From positions 1-31,915 of the forward strand of contig MU624681.1 in the NCBI GenBank assembly GCA_025349905.2: a stretch of 31,915 bases of DNA. Reading direction: 5' to 3'. A program made the translations under genes and the position numbers. Position 1 is the first letter of the stretch, and each line of letters opens with the position of its first letter. The notes beneath the pieces are model-generated. The model was given only the letters and a program-made list of their open reading frames with translations, was not told the origin of the DNA and did not search any database. This stretch comes from Blastocladiella britannica. Its lineage: Eukaryota; Blastocladiomycota; Blastocladiomycetes; Blastocladiales; Blastocladiaceae. This document shows, one piece after another, positions 1-9,214 of the stretch.

Positions 1-95
1 CCAATGGATATCCAGGCTGGGTTTCCACTGCCATTCCGATATCCCACCGTTTCTGCTCCAGCCCAGGGATCAAATATTTCACCAAAAGAATTCTT

Positions 96-210
96 TCATT
101 CACGTAGTTCCACTCGTCTCGTCATCATCAACCGCTCTCGTATGTCCTTGATCATGGATTCCTGCTTGATCTCAGCCTTGATCCGCGCTCGCGTGTTGCT
201 TATTCTCGAC
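96..210 (-). CDS. Possible 3'-terminal coding exon of an unidentified gene
   Basis: Reading the minus strand, a splice acceptor (TTTTTTGATAG) is followed by 37 open codons and a stop at 96-98. The peptide is rich in Lys, Arg, Glu and Ile and looks like a charged helix; it includes the segment IKAEIKQESMIKDIRERL. The reading frame enters in phase 2, so an upstream exon is required. I could not find a convincing one between 211 and 560. I do not recognise the family. It could also be a chance open stretch. Positions 1-95 would then be its 3' untranslated region. Confidence 0.25.
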
Positions 211-1050
211 CTATCAAAAAATACAATGTGAGGTGAAGGGGAAAGAATACCATATACAACACGCGATCCAAGGATATGTTGCCCTCAGTCATTGCTCATC
301 TTTTAAGAACGAGAATCAATGGAAATATCACGCTCGGGGTCGAGACAGAAGAAAGAAAGAAATAAAAATAACTTGACCACGCGGTACTCGCAGCCGCGGT
401 GCGCGAGAGAAAACGATAAAGAAAGCGGATCGTACCCCGTGATGGTCGGGTCTTGCTATCATTCGGTACTGGTTGGCCACATAATGAAAAAGACGGTGGG
501 AGAGAGAGAGTGGTCGAGGCCGTCTCTTTTGTACCTCGGATGAGACCAACCGACTGTCTTTTTTTTCAAGACCTCAAACTCCATTGAAAAATATACAACT
601 CAAAATGGACGCATCATTACCCATCATCCTCCTCGTCGTCATCATCGTCCGATTCGGGCAGCATGACCTTCTTGCTCTTGCGAGCGCGCTTCGTCTTCCG
701 CGGCGCCATTTCAGCCCCGCATTCGCTTTTCTCCCGCCCGGGGCGCCTCGACCGACGTGTCCGATCCCGACGCCAACGTCCCTGACGCGGCCAATGTACC
801 CGATCCCAAAGTCGATGTCCCCGACGATCTCGATGCACTTGAACCCGGTCCCGACGCGCCCGATCCGGATGCCTGTCGCTGTGCAGCACGTTCAGCATCG
901 GCGCAAGTCTTGTATTCCGTAAAGACATCAACGTTATCGGCACCCAGAGCTTTAACCTCAGCCCGATCCCGCAATTATAATCCACTTTTTCCGTTGGATT
1001 GGTGCCTGGCTAAGATGTTGACGCTGGCATGTTTCCATTTGATTTTTTCT
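211..1050. other. Unassigned stretch with competing open frames
   Basis: No gene can be fixed here. Between about 605 and 975 three frames stay open. On the minus strand one short frame begins MAPRKTKRARKSKK and ends in an Asp/Glu run (about 617-706). A second minus frame (711-956) starts after a possible acceptor at CTGAG and contains FTEYKTCADAERAA, followed by a Gly/Ser/Ala-rich tail. On the plus strand a frame from about 715, just after a TTTCAG acceptor, encodes a degenerate Val-Pro-Asp repeat. None has a start codon plus splice sites that I can join. Positions 211-600 are AT-rich with no convincing coding signal and could be promoter or untranslated sequence. Confidence 0.3.
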
Positions 1051-1385
1051 TCATTTTCCTCTGGAATCGGACTTGATCACCTTTTCCAGTGGACGCTCGA
1101 ACCCGTTTTCCAGCGGAATTTGGCTCCAAAATCCAGCCGAATCTGAATCCAATTCCTATTCCCATTCCCAAAAAATCATATATAAACTTTCTTACATTCG
1201 CTTTCACCCAAATACTCGGTCTCGATCACATCCAAAACCCGCTCGAACTTGATCCGCGCGATCGTCACTGCTGCTGGAAAAAAAAGTGATGTTGGTGGTG
1301 GGCATCACTTTGGCCGAAAAAAGGTAAACAGCCAGCGCAAAAAAAAAAAATAATAACGACGAACGTTACCAACGAGTTCTGGCAT
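1051..1385 (-). CDS. Candidate small spliced gene, minus strand (conflicts with the plus-strand model)
   Basis: A 61-residue protein can be built from three exons: 1370-1385, 1196-1273 and 1051-1142. The donors are GTAACG and GTAAGA, and the acceptors are TTTTCCAG and GGATTCAG. Intron lengths of 96 and 53 nt and a coding sum of 186 nt are consistent. The middle part reads RIKFERVLDVIETEYLG and the end contains IPLENGFERPLEK. I recognise no family. Part of exon three lies in sequence that resembles a degenerate GGATTC/ATTCC-type repeat, so it may be non-coding. Its first exon overlaps the plus-strand model at 1289-1739, and the two are unlikely both to be right. Confidence 0.25.
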
Positions 1386-1739
1386 GCGTGCGGCGGCGGA
1401 GGGGGACCCCAAGCTGGTCGCCGCGGTGGAGAGTCTCGTGGGCGCGCGGGTAAAGGCGCAAGAGGCCAAGGCAGCAGCCAAGGTCAAGGCGGCCGAGACG
1501 TCTGCGGCCAAGGCAGCGGCATCACCGTAGTTGTTGTTTTTTCCCCCTTCTCATTCCCGGAGCCAAAAACGGTATCCACTCTCTGCTGCACCAGTCGCAC
1601 AATTGGTTGTAGTGCCCGCATAGCGGACGAGATCGCAGGTGAGTTGGAAGCTTTCGAAAGCCCACTCAGCCGTGTCGTATATATCTTTTTCCCTGCCTTC
1701 TCTTTCTCAGTAAAATACAGTCGCCCCTCTCTATCTTGA
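1289..1739 (+). CDS. Candidate small spliced gene encoding an Ala/Lys-rich 79-residue protein
   Basis: Four exons can be joined: 1289-1323, 1377-1526, 1613-1638 and 1711-1739, summing to 240 nt. The third intron is the most convincing in the region, with a consensus GTGAGT donor and a long pyrimidine tract ending CTCAG. The second intron has GTAGTT...TTGTAG. The first has a good GTAAAC donor but a weaker GAG acceptor and an A-rich interior. The protein is an Ala/Lys/Glu-rich helix (for example LVAAVESLVGARVKAQEAK). A TATATAAA element lies at about 1180-1187, roughly 105 bp upstream of the start. No family is recognised. Translation could instead start at the second in-frame ATG at 1384. Confidence 0.35.
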
Positions 1740-1892
1740 GCGCGGATCTCCGTCTCCTTTTTACTTCTCAATTGTTTTTGGAGGGTGCATCGGCGTGCAA
1801 GCAGCAAAAAAGCTCCCCATATATCGATCTGCAGGCGTCGGGCGAAATACACCAAAAAGAAGTACCTGTCGTCGTGATCCTCGGCGTATTAA

Positions 1893-3107
1893 ATGATGCC
1901 GTTCTCGCTCGCAACCTCGGATCATCCAACTGCGCTTTCAGGCGCAGCGCCCGCAGCGCCGTTATGCATGGCAATGGCCAATGGCGGAAGTAACAACAAC
2001 GATTGGCAGTTCCGCATGGACGTGGGCGAAAGTCCCCCGATCCGGCGCGGCAGTGGCGGGCATGCCCGAGGTCTCGCGATCTCACTTCCGTCGTCACCGA
2101 CCATGGGCGGCGCGCGGCTTGGTCACCACCCCCACCACCATCAGCGACGCGGACTGTTCGCTGGGCCGATGATATTCCCAGCATTCACTGCGGCTGCTGG
2201 TGGCATTGATGAAGAAGACGATCACGAGGAGCAAGATCATAACGGAATGGACACGGACGCCGACGACGAGCGTGGCCCGCCGATCCGACACGCGGCGCTG
2301 GTGCACCGATCGCCGCCGATTCAGCAGCAGCAGCCTCAAGACACGATCACCACGGCTGCCGCGTACGAGTACGGGCCGTCATGGACTTCGTCATCCGCGT
2401 CGACTTCTGAAGCAAGTGTTGCGAACACCATGGCGGCGCTGGCGGGCCGGCGACGGCTGCACGGCCGGTCGGCGTCGTCCGATTCTGGGTCGCTACTAGT
2501 CCCGGCTCTGGCGGCTCGCGATTTCCTCGGCAGCGGCAGCGGGTTCGGTGACGTGCCCCGGGTACTGCGTGGTTTGGGTCGCGGAACTGGAGCGGCGGCG
2601 GCACTGGCGCGCGCGCGTGCAATCCAGATCGGACAGAACCATCACCAGACCCGCCTGTCACATTACTTTGCGTCCCTCAAACCGTTGACGACGGTCACTG
2701 CGAACGGTTCACGCGTCGGCAAGTCGTCGTCGACATCGACGCCGGGAATCGGCCGCGCCGGGTCGCCGTTCTCGCCGGCGGTTTCCAATAGCGCTGCGGC
2801 AATGCGGCCGAGCATCTGGTCGCGAGTTACGGCAGCGGGGTCGGGACCCGGAGCGGTCCGGCCGGGGTTGCGGCCGTCCATGTCGGACCCGGACATGTTG
2901 GCAACTAAACCATGCTGCGATCCCCTGGCCACCGCTACATCAAACAGTCTCAACACCCCACATTGCCCTGCATCCCGTGCCGTCACGGTGGTGGTGGGCG
3001 GCCGCCGCCGATCGGTTGTCATGACCCGCACACAGGAGGCTGCCACCATGGAGACACTGTCGCGCGCGATGCAGGCAGGCCTGCGGCTGGGTCCTTCTAG
3101 TCCCTAA
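1893..3107 (+). CDS. Low-complexity orphan protein, 404 residues, single exon
   Basis: An uninterrupted frame runs from ATG at 1893 to TAA at 3105-3107. Codons are strongly G/C-ending, as in the confident genes nearby, which supports real coding. I see no catalytic motif, signal peptide or membrane segment. The protein has a His-rich patch near residue 77 (HHPHHHQRR), an acidic stretch near 105-127 (DEEDDHEEQ), a Gln run near 144-148, and extended Ser/Ala/Gly-rich segments with basic patches. This composition suggests a mostly disordered protein, perhaps regulatory or nuclear, but the function is unknown. It is convergent with the cyclophilin gene, 99 bp away. A TATA-like CCATATAT sits about 80 bp upstream of the start. 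Confidence 0.7.
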   Translation: MMPFSLATSDHPTALSGAAPAAPLCMAMANGGSNNNDWQFRMDVGESPPIRRGSGGHARGLAISLPSSPTMGGARLGHHPHHHQRRGLFAGPMIFPAFTAAAGGIDEEDDHEEQDHNGMDTDADDERGPPIRHAALVHRSPPIQQQQPQDTITTAAAYEYGPSWTSSSASTSEASVANTMAALAGRRRLHGRSASSDSGSLLVPALAARDFLGSGSGFGDVPRVLRGLGRGTGAAAALARARAIQIGQNHHQTRLSHYFASLKPLTTVTANGSRVGKSSSTSTPGIGRAGSPFSPAVSNSAAAMRPSIWSRVTAAGSGPGAVRPGLRPSMSDPDMLATKPCCDPLATATSNSLNTPHCPASRAVTVVVGGRRRSVVMTRTQEAATMETLSRAMQAGLRLGPSSP

Positions 3108-3206
3108 GCTCTTCTTCCTCGTCCACTTTTTCAATATCCTTACTCTGACCCAGCACAAACCAAGCAAAAAAACCATTCATTTACTACTTCCCTTGTCAGT
3201 GGAGGG

Positions 3207-4157
3207 TTAACGGCGCTTGGCAAAGTAGTACACGCCAGCGACCACGCCGATCCATAAGAAGATGGTCAGCTTGGACCACCCAGCCGCGGGTACGTCAGCA
3301 CTCTCGCCGTCCTTGGCAGACTCCTGCTTGATCGGCTGCTCGACCACCTCCGGCTCGGGGTCCAGCGGCAGCTCGCCCGACTCGGAGATCATCACCGACT
3401 TGACGGGATGGTCGCCGGGCAGCGTGCGGGTCATTTCGATCATGCGCACCGTGCGCATGCCTTCCAGCACCCGACCAAAGACCACGTGGCGGCCGTCCAG
3501 CCACGCAGTCTTGGCTGTGCAAATAAAGAACTGGGATCCGTTCTATATTATTGTGGACGAGGTGAGCAATGGAGACAAGAAGCAAAGTGAATCAAAACGA
3601 GCCGTGTCCTCGCCCGCATTGGCCATCGACAGGATACCGGGGCCAGTGTGCTTGAGGCGGAAGTTTTCGTCCTCGAAGCGGTCGCCGTAGATCGAGTGGC
3701 CTGGCATGTATAAAAAATTGAGAACGCGTTTTGTGAGATGTGGCGGAAATTTACAACGACACGTACCACCAGTGCCATCGTGGTTAGTGAAATCGCCTCC
3801 CTGGATCATAAAGCCCGGAATCACGCGGTGGAACGTCGAGTTGGCGTAGCCGTAGCCCTTTTCGCCGGTGGCGAGCGCGCGGAAGTTTTCCACTGTCATG
3901 ACCGTTGTTAACATACTGCTGGAACGAGAATAACGCGTCAACGTACCCGTCTTGGGCACTACCTCGCCAAACAGGCCAATGACAATGCGGCCCGTGGGCT
4001 CGTCGCCAATCGTCATGTTAAAGTACACCTTGTGCGTGACCTTGGGACCCTTCTTGTTGGTGTTGCGCTGGGCGGTCGCGACGGGCGCGAGAACGGCCAG
4101 CAGCGCCAGAAGCGCGACGAGTGCTGTGACAGCGCGAGCGACACCGAGGGCGGCCAT
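3207..4157 (-). CDS. Cyclophilin-type peptidyl-prolyl isomerase, secreted into the ER and membrane-anchored
   Basis: Peptidyl-prolyl cis-trans isomerase that assists protein folding, here predicted in the ER lumen. Four exons (3947-4157, 3767-3892, 3603-3700, 3207-3542) give 256 residues. An N-terminal signal peptide ([16 protein letters not shown]) precedes the cyclophilin fold. The active-site set is complete: FHR with the catalytic Arg, GFMIQGGDF, and [11 protein letters not shown] with the Trp and His. After the domain comes an acidic linker and a single C-terminal membrane helix ([17 protein letters not shown]) ending in basic residues. Such an anchor is uncommon; typical cyclophilin B ends soon after the domain. 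The third intron (3543-3602) appears to be GC-AG. It is divergent from 7TM-A, with 98 bp between start codons. Confidence 0.95.
3543..3602 (-). other. Likely GC-AG intron in the cyclophilin gene
   Basis: The family motif MANAG-x-x-T-NGSQFF is split exactly after the Thr codon. On the minus strand the intron begins GCTCGT and ends AATATAG, 60 nt long, in phase 0. The nearest GT (four bases downstream) would break the frame with any nearby AG. The other two introns of the gene are GT-AG with GTACGT donors. Confidence 0.65.
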
Positions 4158-4255
4158 TATTTCCGTATTTTTTCTTTGGTTTTTCGTGGAAAAGGGGTTC
4201 GATGTCGCACAAACGCGAACTGCCCAAAAAAATCTAGAAAAATACGCCCAATATA

Positions 4256-5451
4256 ATGCCCATTCCTAAACCAACGGCATATCCAGATGACTGGTCGTAC
4301 ACGGACTTTGACAATCCGTCTGTTGTGCTGATAATGTGGCTGTGCCTCATTTTCTCGGCCGGTACAGTTGGGATCGGCGCTGTCCAGTGGATCCGCTTGC
4401 AATCGTTGTTTCCCGCCGGGATTGTTGCCATGGCACTTCCATTTACCATTTCCGACACTGCAAGCGTACTCGTCATCTGCAGACTATTGCCCATTGTGCG
4501 CTACACTTTACTCCAACAAGGGTGACTGGAATTAAATGATGGGACCTATTTTCAACAGCACACAAACGAGCTTTTCCGAACCATGGTGCCCTGCGTCGGG
4601 CTCTGGCAGCTGACTGCACTCTCCTGCGTCCGGTTCAAAGGTATTCCATGATTTACCATAGCGGCATTGCAGCAGGAGTTGATTTACCAGATCCACTTCA
4701 ACAAAAAAAAGTATTCCACCGATCACGCCTGGCACCATACTACCCACCGCGCTTCTCGAATGCGCTTATTGTCATCGTTTATTTCATGGGCGTCGCGGGC
4801 ACGGCCGGCATCTTGTACTCGTACATATTGCAGATGAACCTGCCATTGTTCCCTCCCAGCCCACTCCGTAAGGTAATTCATTTCACGTCTATTTTACATG
4901 GTATTGGACCTCACATTGGATTTGTCTTTTTCCAGGGCATCATACTGTTCTTGTCCGTGTTTTGCGTCACGATCGACCTCATCATTGCCTTTCTGACCCT
5001 CCGGATAGTTTGGCGGGTCCGTAAAAAAGCCATGGCCAGTACCAGTGCAACCGCCACACCCGGCGGCGGCAGCGAAGAAACCAACGGGTCAAGAATCATT
5101 TCGCGATCCATCCTCGCCAGCCTCAACAATGCCGGCGGGGGCAATGCGTCCTCAGTGTTACTAGACCCCGCATCCGCAGTGACCGAGCTCTGGGGCGACT
5201 CTTTGCGGGCCCGAGGACTGCAAGCCAAACAGTCGCGCGCGGCCCATGCCCGCCGAATGCACGTGCGAAGAGTGTCGGCGCTGGCGTTTGTGCTGTTGGG
5301 ATTCATGCTGACGGGACTGTTCACCGGCGCATTCGTGTTCTTGCAGTCGACCACATTGTTGGAAGATAGCCTTGCGGCCATGTCGATACGAATGTACGCT
5401 ATGATGACAGTCTTGCAGTGGATGCTGGTGACGCATTTGTTTGCGAAATAA
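4256..5451 (+). CDS. Seven-helix membrane protein of unknown family (7TM-A)
   Basis: Four exons (4256-4495, 4559-4640, 4712-4872, 4936-5451) give 332 residues with seven hydrophobic segments, at roughly 21-41, 51-77, 86-104, 124-148, 162-185, 266-290 and 303-328. A long polar, Ala/Ser/Gly-rich loop separates helices five and six. After helix five comes [12 protein letters not shown], and the end is [13 protein letters not shown]. Both match 7TM-B (15212-16457), which has LTLKVVWSIR and VVQWILMMKIAKS. The first two introns lie at the same places in both genes (end of helix two, phase 0; end of helix three, phase 1), and exon two is 82 nt in both. I used this to choose the splice sites. No named receptor or transporter family is recognised. 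A poly(A) signal overlaps the stop codon. Confidence 0.8.
4873..4935 (+). other. Stop-free intron of 63 nt in 7TM-A
   Basis: The donor AAG|GTAATT and acceptor TTTTTCCAG are strong, and the enclosed 63 nt are a multiple of three without an in-frame stop. If the intron were retained, the protein would gain 21 residues just before helix five. Splicing is favoured because the segment is AT-rich and the size is typical for this window. Confidence 0.7.
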
Positions 5452-5452
5452 A
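5447..5452 (+). terminator. Poly(A) signal AATAAA overlapping the 7TM-A stop codon
   Basis: AATAAA spans the TAA stop at 5449-5451. Only 41 bp separate this stop from the IQUB start at 5493, so the 3' end of one transcript and the promoter of the next must share very little sequence or overlap. Confidence 0.5.
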
Positions 5453-5492
5453 TATTGTGTTTTCCCAATTAATCATTTAATTTATAGAACAA

Positions 5493-8038
5493 ATGGATAC
5501 TGAGCCTTTGGTCGATTCTACGTCGGCTCTGACACCGCAAGAACCTGAGCCCGAGCTGGAAATGGAAATGGAAATGGAAAATGTGGGTGGTGACAACTCC
5601 GCTCCGCCACTGCAGTCGCAGGATCCGGTCGTCGATGCGGAAATGGAATTCCAGGACCCAGCAGCAGATCCAATTACAACCGAGCAAGAGGATGAATCCG
5701 CCGCCGACCATGAGCAAGAACCTTCGCCCACATCTATGGAAATGCTGGCAACGGAAAGCAGCGCACCCGAGCTGCATCCAGAACGGCAACCCGCTACTGA
5801 TGCTGAAATTGATTTTGCCGAAGTGGATGCGAATGCCGCCCAACGACCACAAACCCCTGGACGGCTGATCAACAAGCCGTACATGGGCGGTTTGAGGGAC
5901 AAGAGGACAGGAGCGCTCTTTCTCCATGCTGTCACCCAAACCCCGACGCCCATGGAGAAGCGGGCGTTGTTGCAGGGCGTCAAGTTCCATCGCGACGTCC
6001 AGACCAAGTTTGTCCGGCATCGCGTCATCCAGTCGGTTCGAGAGAGTGGGACTCAGATGGTAATGTCACTATGCTACGTCTTGCCAACAACACATGTTAA
6101 CATTGAAAGCAAAACAGCCCCGATCCGACCTTGCATTGACAGACAAGATGCATAAAGTGATCCATGCAAAAGAGTATACGAGCGCCGACGAGCGCCATGA
6201 CTTTCTTGTTGCAAATGTATGAGCACAAGTCTCAATGGACACACTCTACCCGTCGCAATGCTGACAAAATTGTACACAGGTCATTGTCCTCCAGTGCTTT
6301 TTCCGCAAAATCAAGGCCATTCGTCGTGTCAAACGCGTCCGACAGGCCCGCGAACGAAAGCGCCTTGCAGACGAAGCTGTCGAGCGGCGCCAGACGGAAC
6401 TGACCGAACGGCAGCGACGCCGCGAGATTGAGCGGCGCGTGCATCCTCGAACCGTCAAGGACTTTGCGCTCTTGTACAGCGGACTTGAGAGTACTACTTT
6501 CTACTTTCATGATCTCTGACAAGAAAGGGCTCACACAATACTGGATAAAAATAGCATGGCGAGCACAGGAAACGCGAAAGATCAAGCAGAATATTGGCAT
6601 GGACGCGGACGAAAAGCAAGCGCAGGTGAACGAGCTGCTCAACCAGGAGGCAACGCTCATTCAGCAGCTCGAAGCACTCAAAGTCGAGGCCCAGGAGGAG
6701 GCTAAACAGCGGTCCACCAACCATTGGATTGATCGGATGGCTGGCTCCAAGAAATGGCCCCTCGAACGCGGGGGATTTGCCCTGGTTGATACCCCGACGA
6801 CCTTGCGGGCGCGCGAGCTTCGCGACCTGTACTGCACGCTCGGGCTATTTGCGTCTCCAGTGACCATGAACGAGTACGGCGCATCGTCGGTAGATGCGCG
6901 ACTCCACGCGCTCCTTCAGGTCAAGAACGTGGTCAAAGAGTTCGACTGCCCATTGTCGCGCGAAATCATCCAGCTAATCAACCGCGAGGGCGACTTGCTG
7001 TGCCGCGGCCGCGACGGCCCATGTCTCGATGGCCTGCGACAACGTATCCTGTCGCTGTTTCTCCAGTTCATGAGCGTGCCCGAGTTCAACCCGGAGGCCG
7101 GCATCACGCCGTACCCAAAGGGCGCCGCGGGGATGCAAAAGGCGACCCAGTCCGCGCAACAGTCGCCGCACGTGTACATTTGCAAGTCGTGCAACAAGTA
7201 CCTTGCCAGCACAAAGTTTCATCTGTCAACAATGGTCGAGAACGTGGGCGTGTGCTCGTCGTGCATGGCACAGCAGAACGCCGGGTCGAAACGCCAGAGC
7301 GGCGACGAGTACGTGCGCATCCTGGCGGCAGCGCGCTTATCCGAGTCGGGCCTGTCGGGGACCGTGGTGCCCAAGCAACTAGCACGGCCCATCGATGCGG
7401 CCAAGGCGATGCGCGCGGCGATGCGCAAGAGCGCCGACTCACTTGCCGCCAGCCGCGCCTCGCTCGCTGCCAGCACCGACGATACGGCCGCGCATGTAGA
7501 GGCCGCTGCGATCGCTGCCGCCGCCAGCGCCGCCGCGCTCGCACAAGAGGTGAAAGATGGTGGGTCGACGCTCGAGACCATGGACCGCATTCTGCAGTCC
7601 AACAAGCACAGTGCGGCCGACCCGGTGCTTCCCGTGCACTACATGACCGAGGACGACGTGGCGCACCTGGTGCAAGTGATCTGGAACGGCCACTCGGCAG
7701 TCTCGGGCAACCGCCACCTGTCGCAGCTGGTGCTGTCGCGGTGGGAACTGGCCAAACCGCTGTCGCCATGGAACGCGATCCTGCTCACCGCCGACGAGGC
7801 ACACACCCACGCCACCGTACCGCTCTCGCGGCTATATGCAAACGAATTTGTCAACAAGGTGCTGGCCAAGCTTGCACTCGCCCGCCGCAAGTGGGTGCGG
7901 CTGGCGGAGCTGGAGAGTATTTTGGACGAGACGCCCGACCTCCGGTCGCGATTGGCGTCCGACGCGCACAATACCTTGCCGCCGATTTCTCTTAAGGCGA
8001 CGGTGGGGAAAGGGATCGGAATTGTAGCATCCCGGTAG
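5493..8038 (+). CDS. IQUB: IQUB-like axonemal protein (lacks the ubiquitin-like domain)
   Basis: Homologue of IQ and ubiquitin-like domain-containing protein, a cilium/flagellum protein linked to radial spokes in animals. Four exons (5493-6059, 6118-6216, 6280-6490, 6555-8038) give 786 residues. Residues 1-125 are acidic and disordered, with an EMEMEME run. The conserved core starts with KPYMGGLRDKRTG and HAVTQT (about 128-150), then the second repeat DVQTKF and GTQM. An IQ-like basic helix follows (VIVLQCFFRKIKAIRRVKR, about 223-241), then the HPRTVKDFALLYSGLE-TWR segment typical of the family. Further on is a CxxC...CxxC pair (CKSC at about 502, CSSC some 26 residues later) that may bind zinc. 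The ubiquitin-like domain found upstream in animal IQUB is not seen. It suggests a motile flagellated stage. Confidence 0.88.
5558..5583 (+). repeat. GGAAAT hexamer repeat encoding Glu-Met pairs
   Basis: About four near-perfect copies of a six-base unit lie inside the acidic N-terminal region of the IQUB-like gene and encode alternating Glu and Met. It is an in-frame coding microsatellite. Confidence 0.8.
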
Positions 8039-8083
8039 AATACAATATGCTGTTGCTCTTTCACCTTGACCGTAAAAAATCAA

Positions 8084-9172
8084 ATGTTGAAGCTGGCCTC
8101 GGGCAGATTCATGCCGCAAATCGGCCTGGGCGCTGCAGGTGCATCGTCCCCGCAATCCTTGACCGCCGCAGTCGAAGCTGCCCTCGACGCTGGATACCGC
8201 CACATTGACACTGCCTGGGTCTATGAGAACTCAGAGCAAGCAGTGGGCACAGCGCTTGCTAATTGGATCGCACGCGAGCCATTTGCGCGTTGTCGCTCAG
8301 ATGTCTTTATCACGACCAAGCTCTGGTCGATCTTTGCCCGTCCTGGTGCGTGTATCGCGCAATTGAATTGGTCCGGTTTATTGCTGACCGTCGTAATGGA
8401 CAGACCGCGTGGAATACGCAGTCAGACAGTCCCTGGCGCGCATGCAGCTGGAATACGTTGATTTGGTCCTGATCCACTGGCCGATGGCGCTCCGTCACAC
8501 TGGAAATGACGCCGATACGAACCCGACCGAGCTTGTCCCCGGTGACGGTCAACAGCAACAGCGTCGGTCGAAGGTGGACGCAGGAGTCACGCTCTCCGAC
8601 ACTTGGCGAGCACTGGAGTCCTTGGTTGACAAGGGGCTCGTCAAGTACATTGGCTTGTCGAACGTCACCGAATCGATGATCCAGACGGTGCATGCTGGCG
8701 CCCGAGTCCCGATCGCGGTGGTCCAAAACGAGATGCACCCGTACTTGCCGCAGGAGCGGCTTCTCCAGCAGTGTCGCGATCATGGCATTGTAATGGTCGG
8801 CTACAGTCCGCTGGGATCGCCTAGTTCTCGGTTTCGTGCGTGTGTCACTTCTTAAATTTTAGAGGAGTCCTAGCTCAATCCTTCTGTTGGAAAACAGGAT
8901 CGGCGGCCGCACCCAACTTGATGGCAGATCCGACCATTCTTGCAATCGCCGCCGCTCATGGATGTTCTCCCGCCCGCATCCTCATTTCGTGGGCAGTCAT
9001 GCGCGGGACGGCCGTGATCCCCAAGTCCGAGTCTCCGGAGCGCCTGCGCGCAAACCTCGTCACCATTCCATTAACAGAAGCGGACATGGCAGCTATTGCC
9101 TCACTCGGCAAGTCGCCCTATCGGTACTTTGATCCACGCGAGATGTTTGGGTTGAATCTTTTCGACGAGTAA
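8084..9172 (+). CDS. Aldo/keto reductase
   Basis: NAD(P)H-dependent carbonyl reductase of the AKR superfamily, cytosolic. Three exons (8084-8345, 8404-8835, 8898-9172) give 322 residues, normal for the family. The catalytic tetrad is visible: Asp in GYRHIDTAWVYENS, Tyr in the same motif, Lys in TTKLW and His in LVLIHWP. Substrate-side and cofactor motifs include GLSNV, QNEMHPYL, GYSPLGSPS and IPKSESPERLRAN, the last being the coenzyme-binding loop near the C terminus. Both introns use GTGCGT donors. The ATG at 8084 is chosen because MPQIGLGAAG follows at the expected distance. Substrate cannot be read from sequence. Its start lies only 45 bp after the IQUB stop. Confidence 0.95.
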
Positions 9173-9214
9173 ATGTATATGTACGAAATATATATTGTGG
9201 GACCTGAGGAGATG

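Noticed and set aside
1100..1180. Degenerate ATTCC/GGATTC repeat as a telomeric or satellite array
   Set aside because: Only a few imperfect copies are present with no regular period, so it is noted as low-complexity sequence at most.
5469..6028. Two long minus-strand frames antisense to the start of the IQUB-like gene
   Set aside because: They mirror the acidic repeat codons of the sense exon, give Ser/Cys- or His/Phe-rich nonsense, and the sense frame matches a known family.
7000..7995. 331-codon plus-strand frame inside IQUB exon four
   Set aside because: It is an Arg-rich shadow of the GC-rich real frame, with no family motif, and the real frame is conserved.
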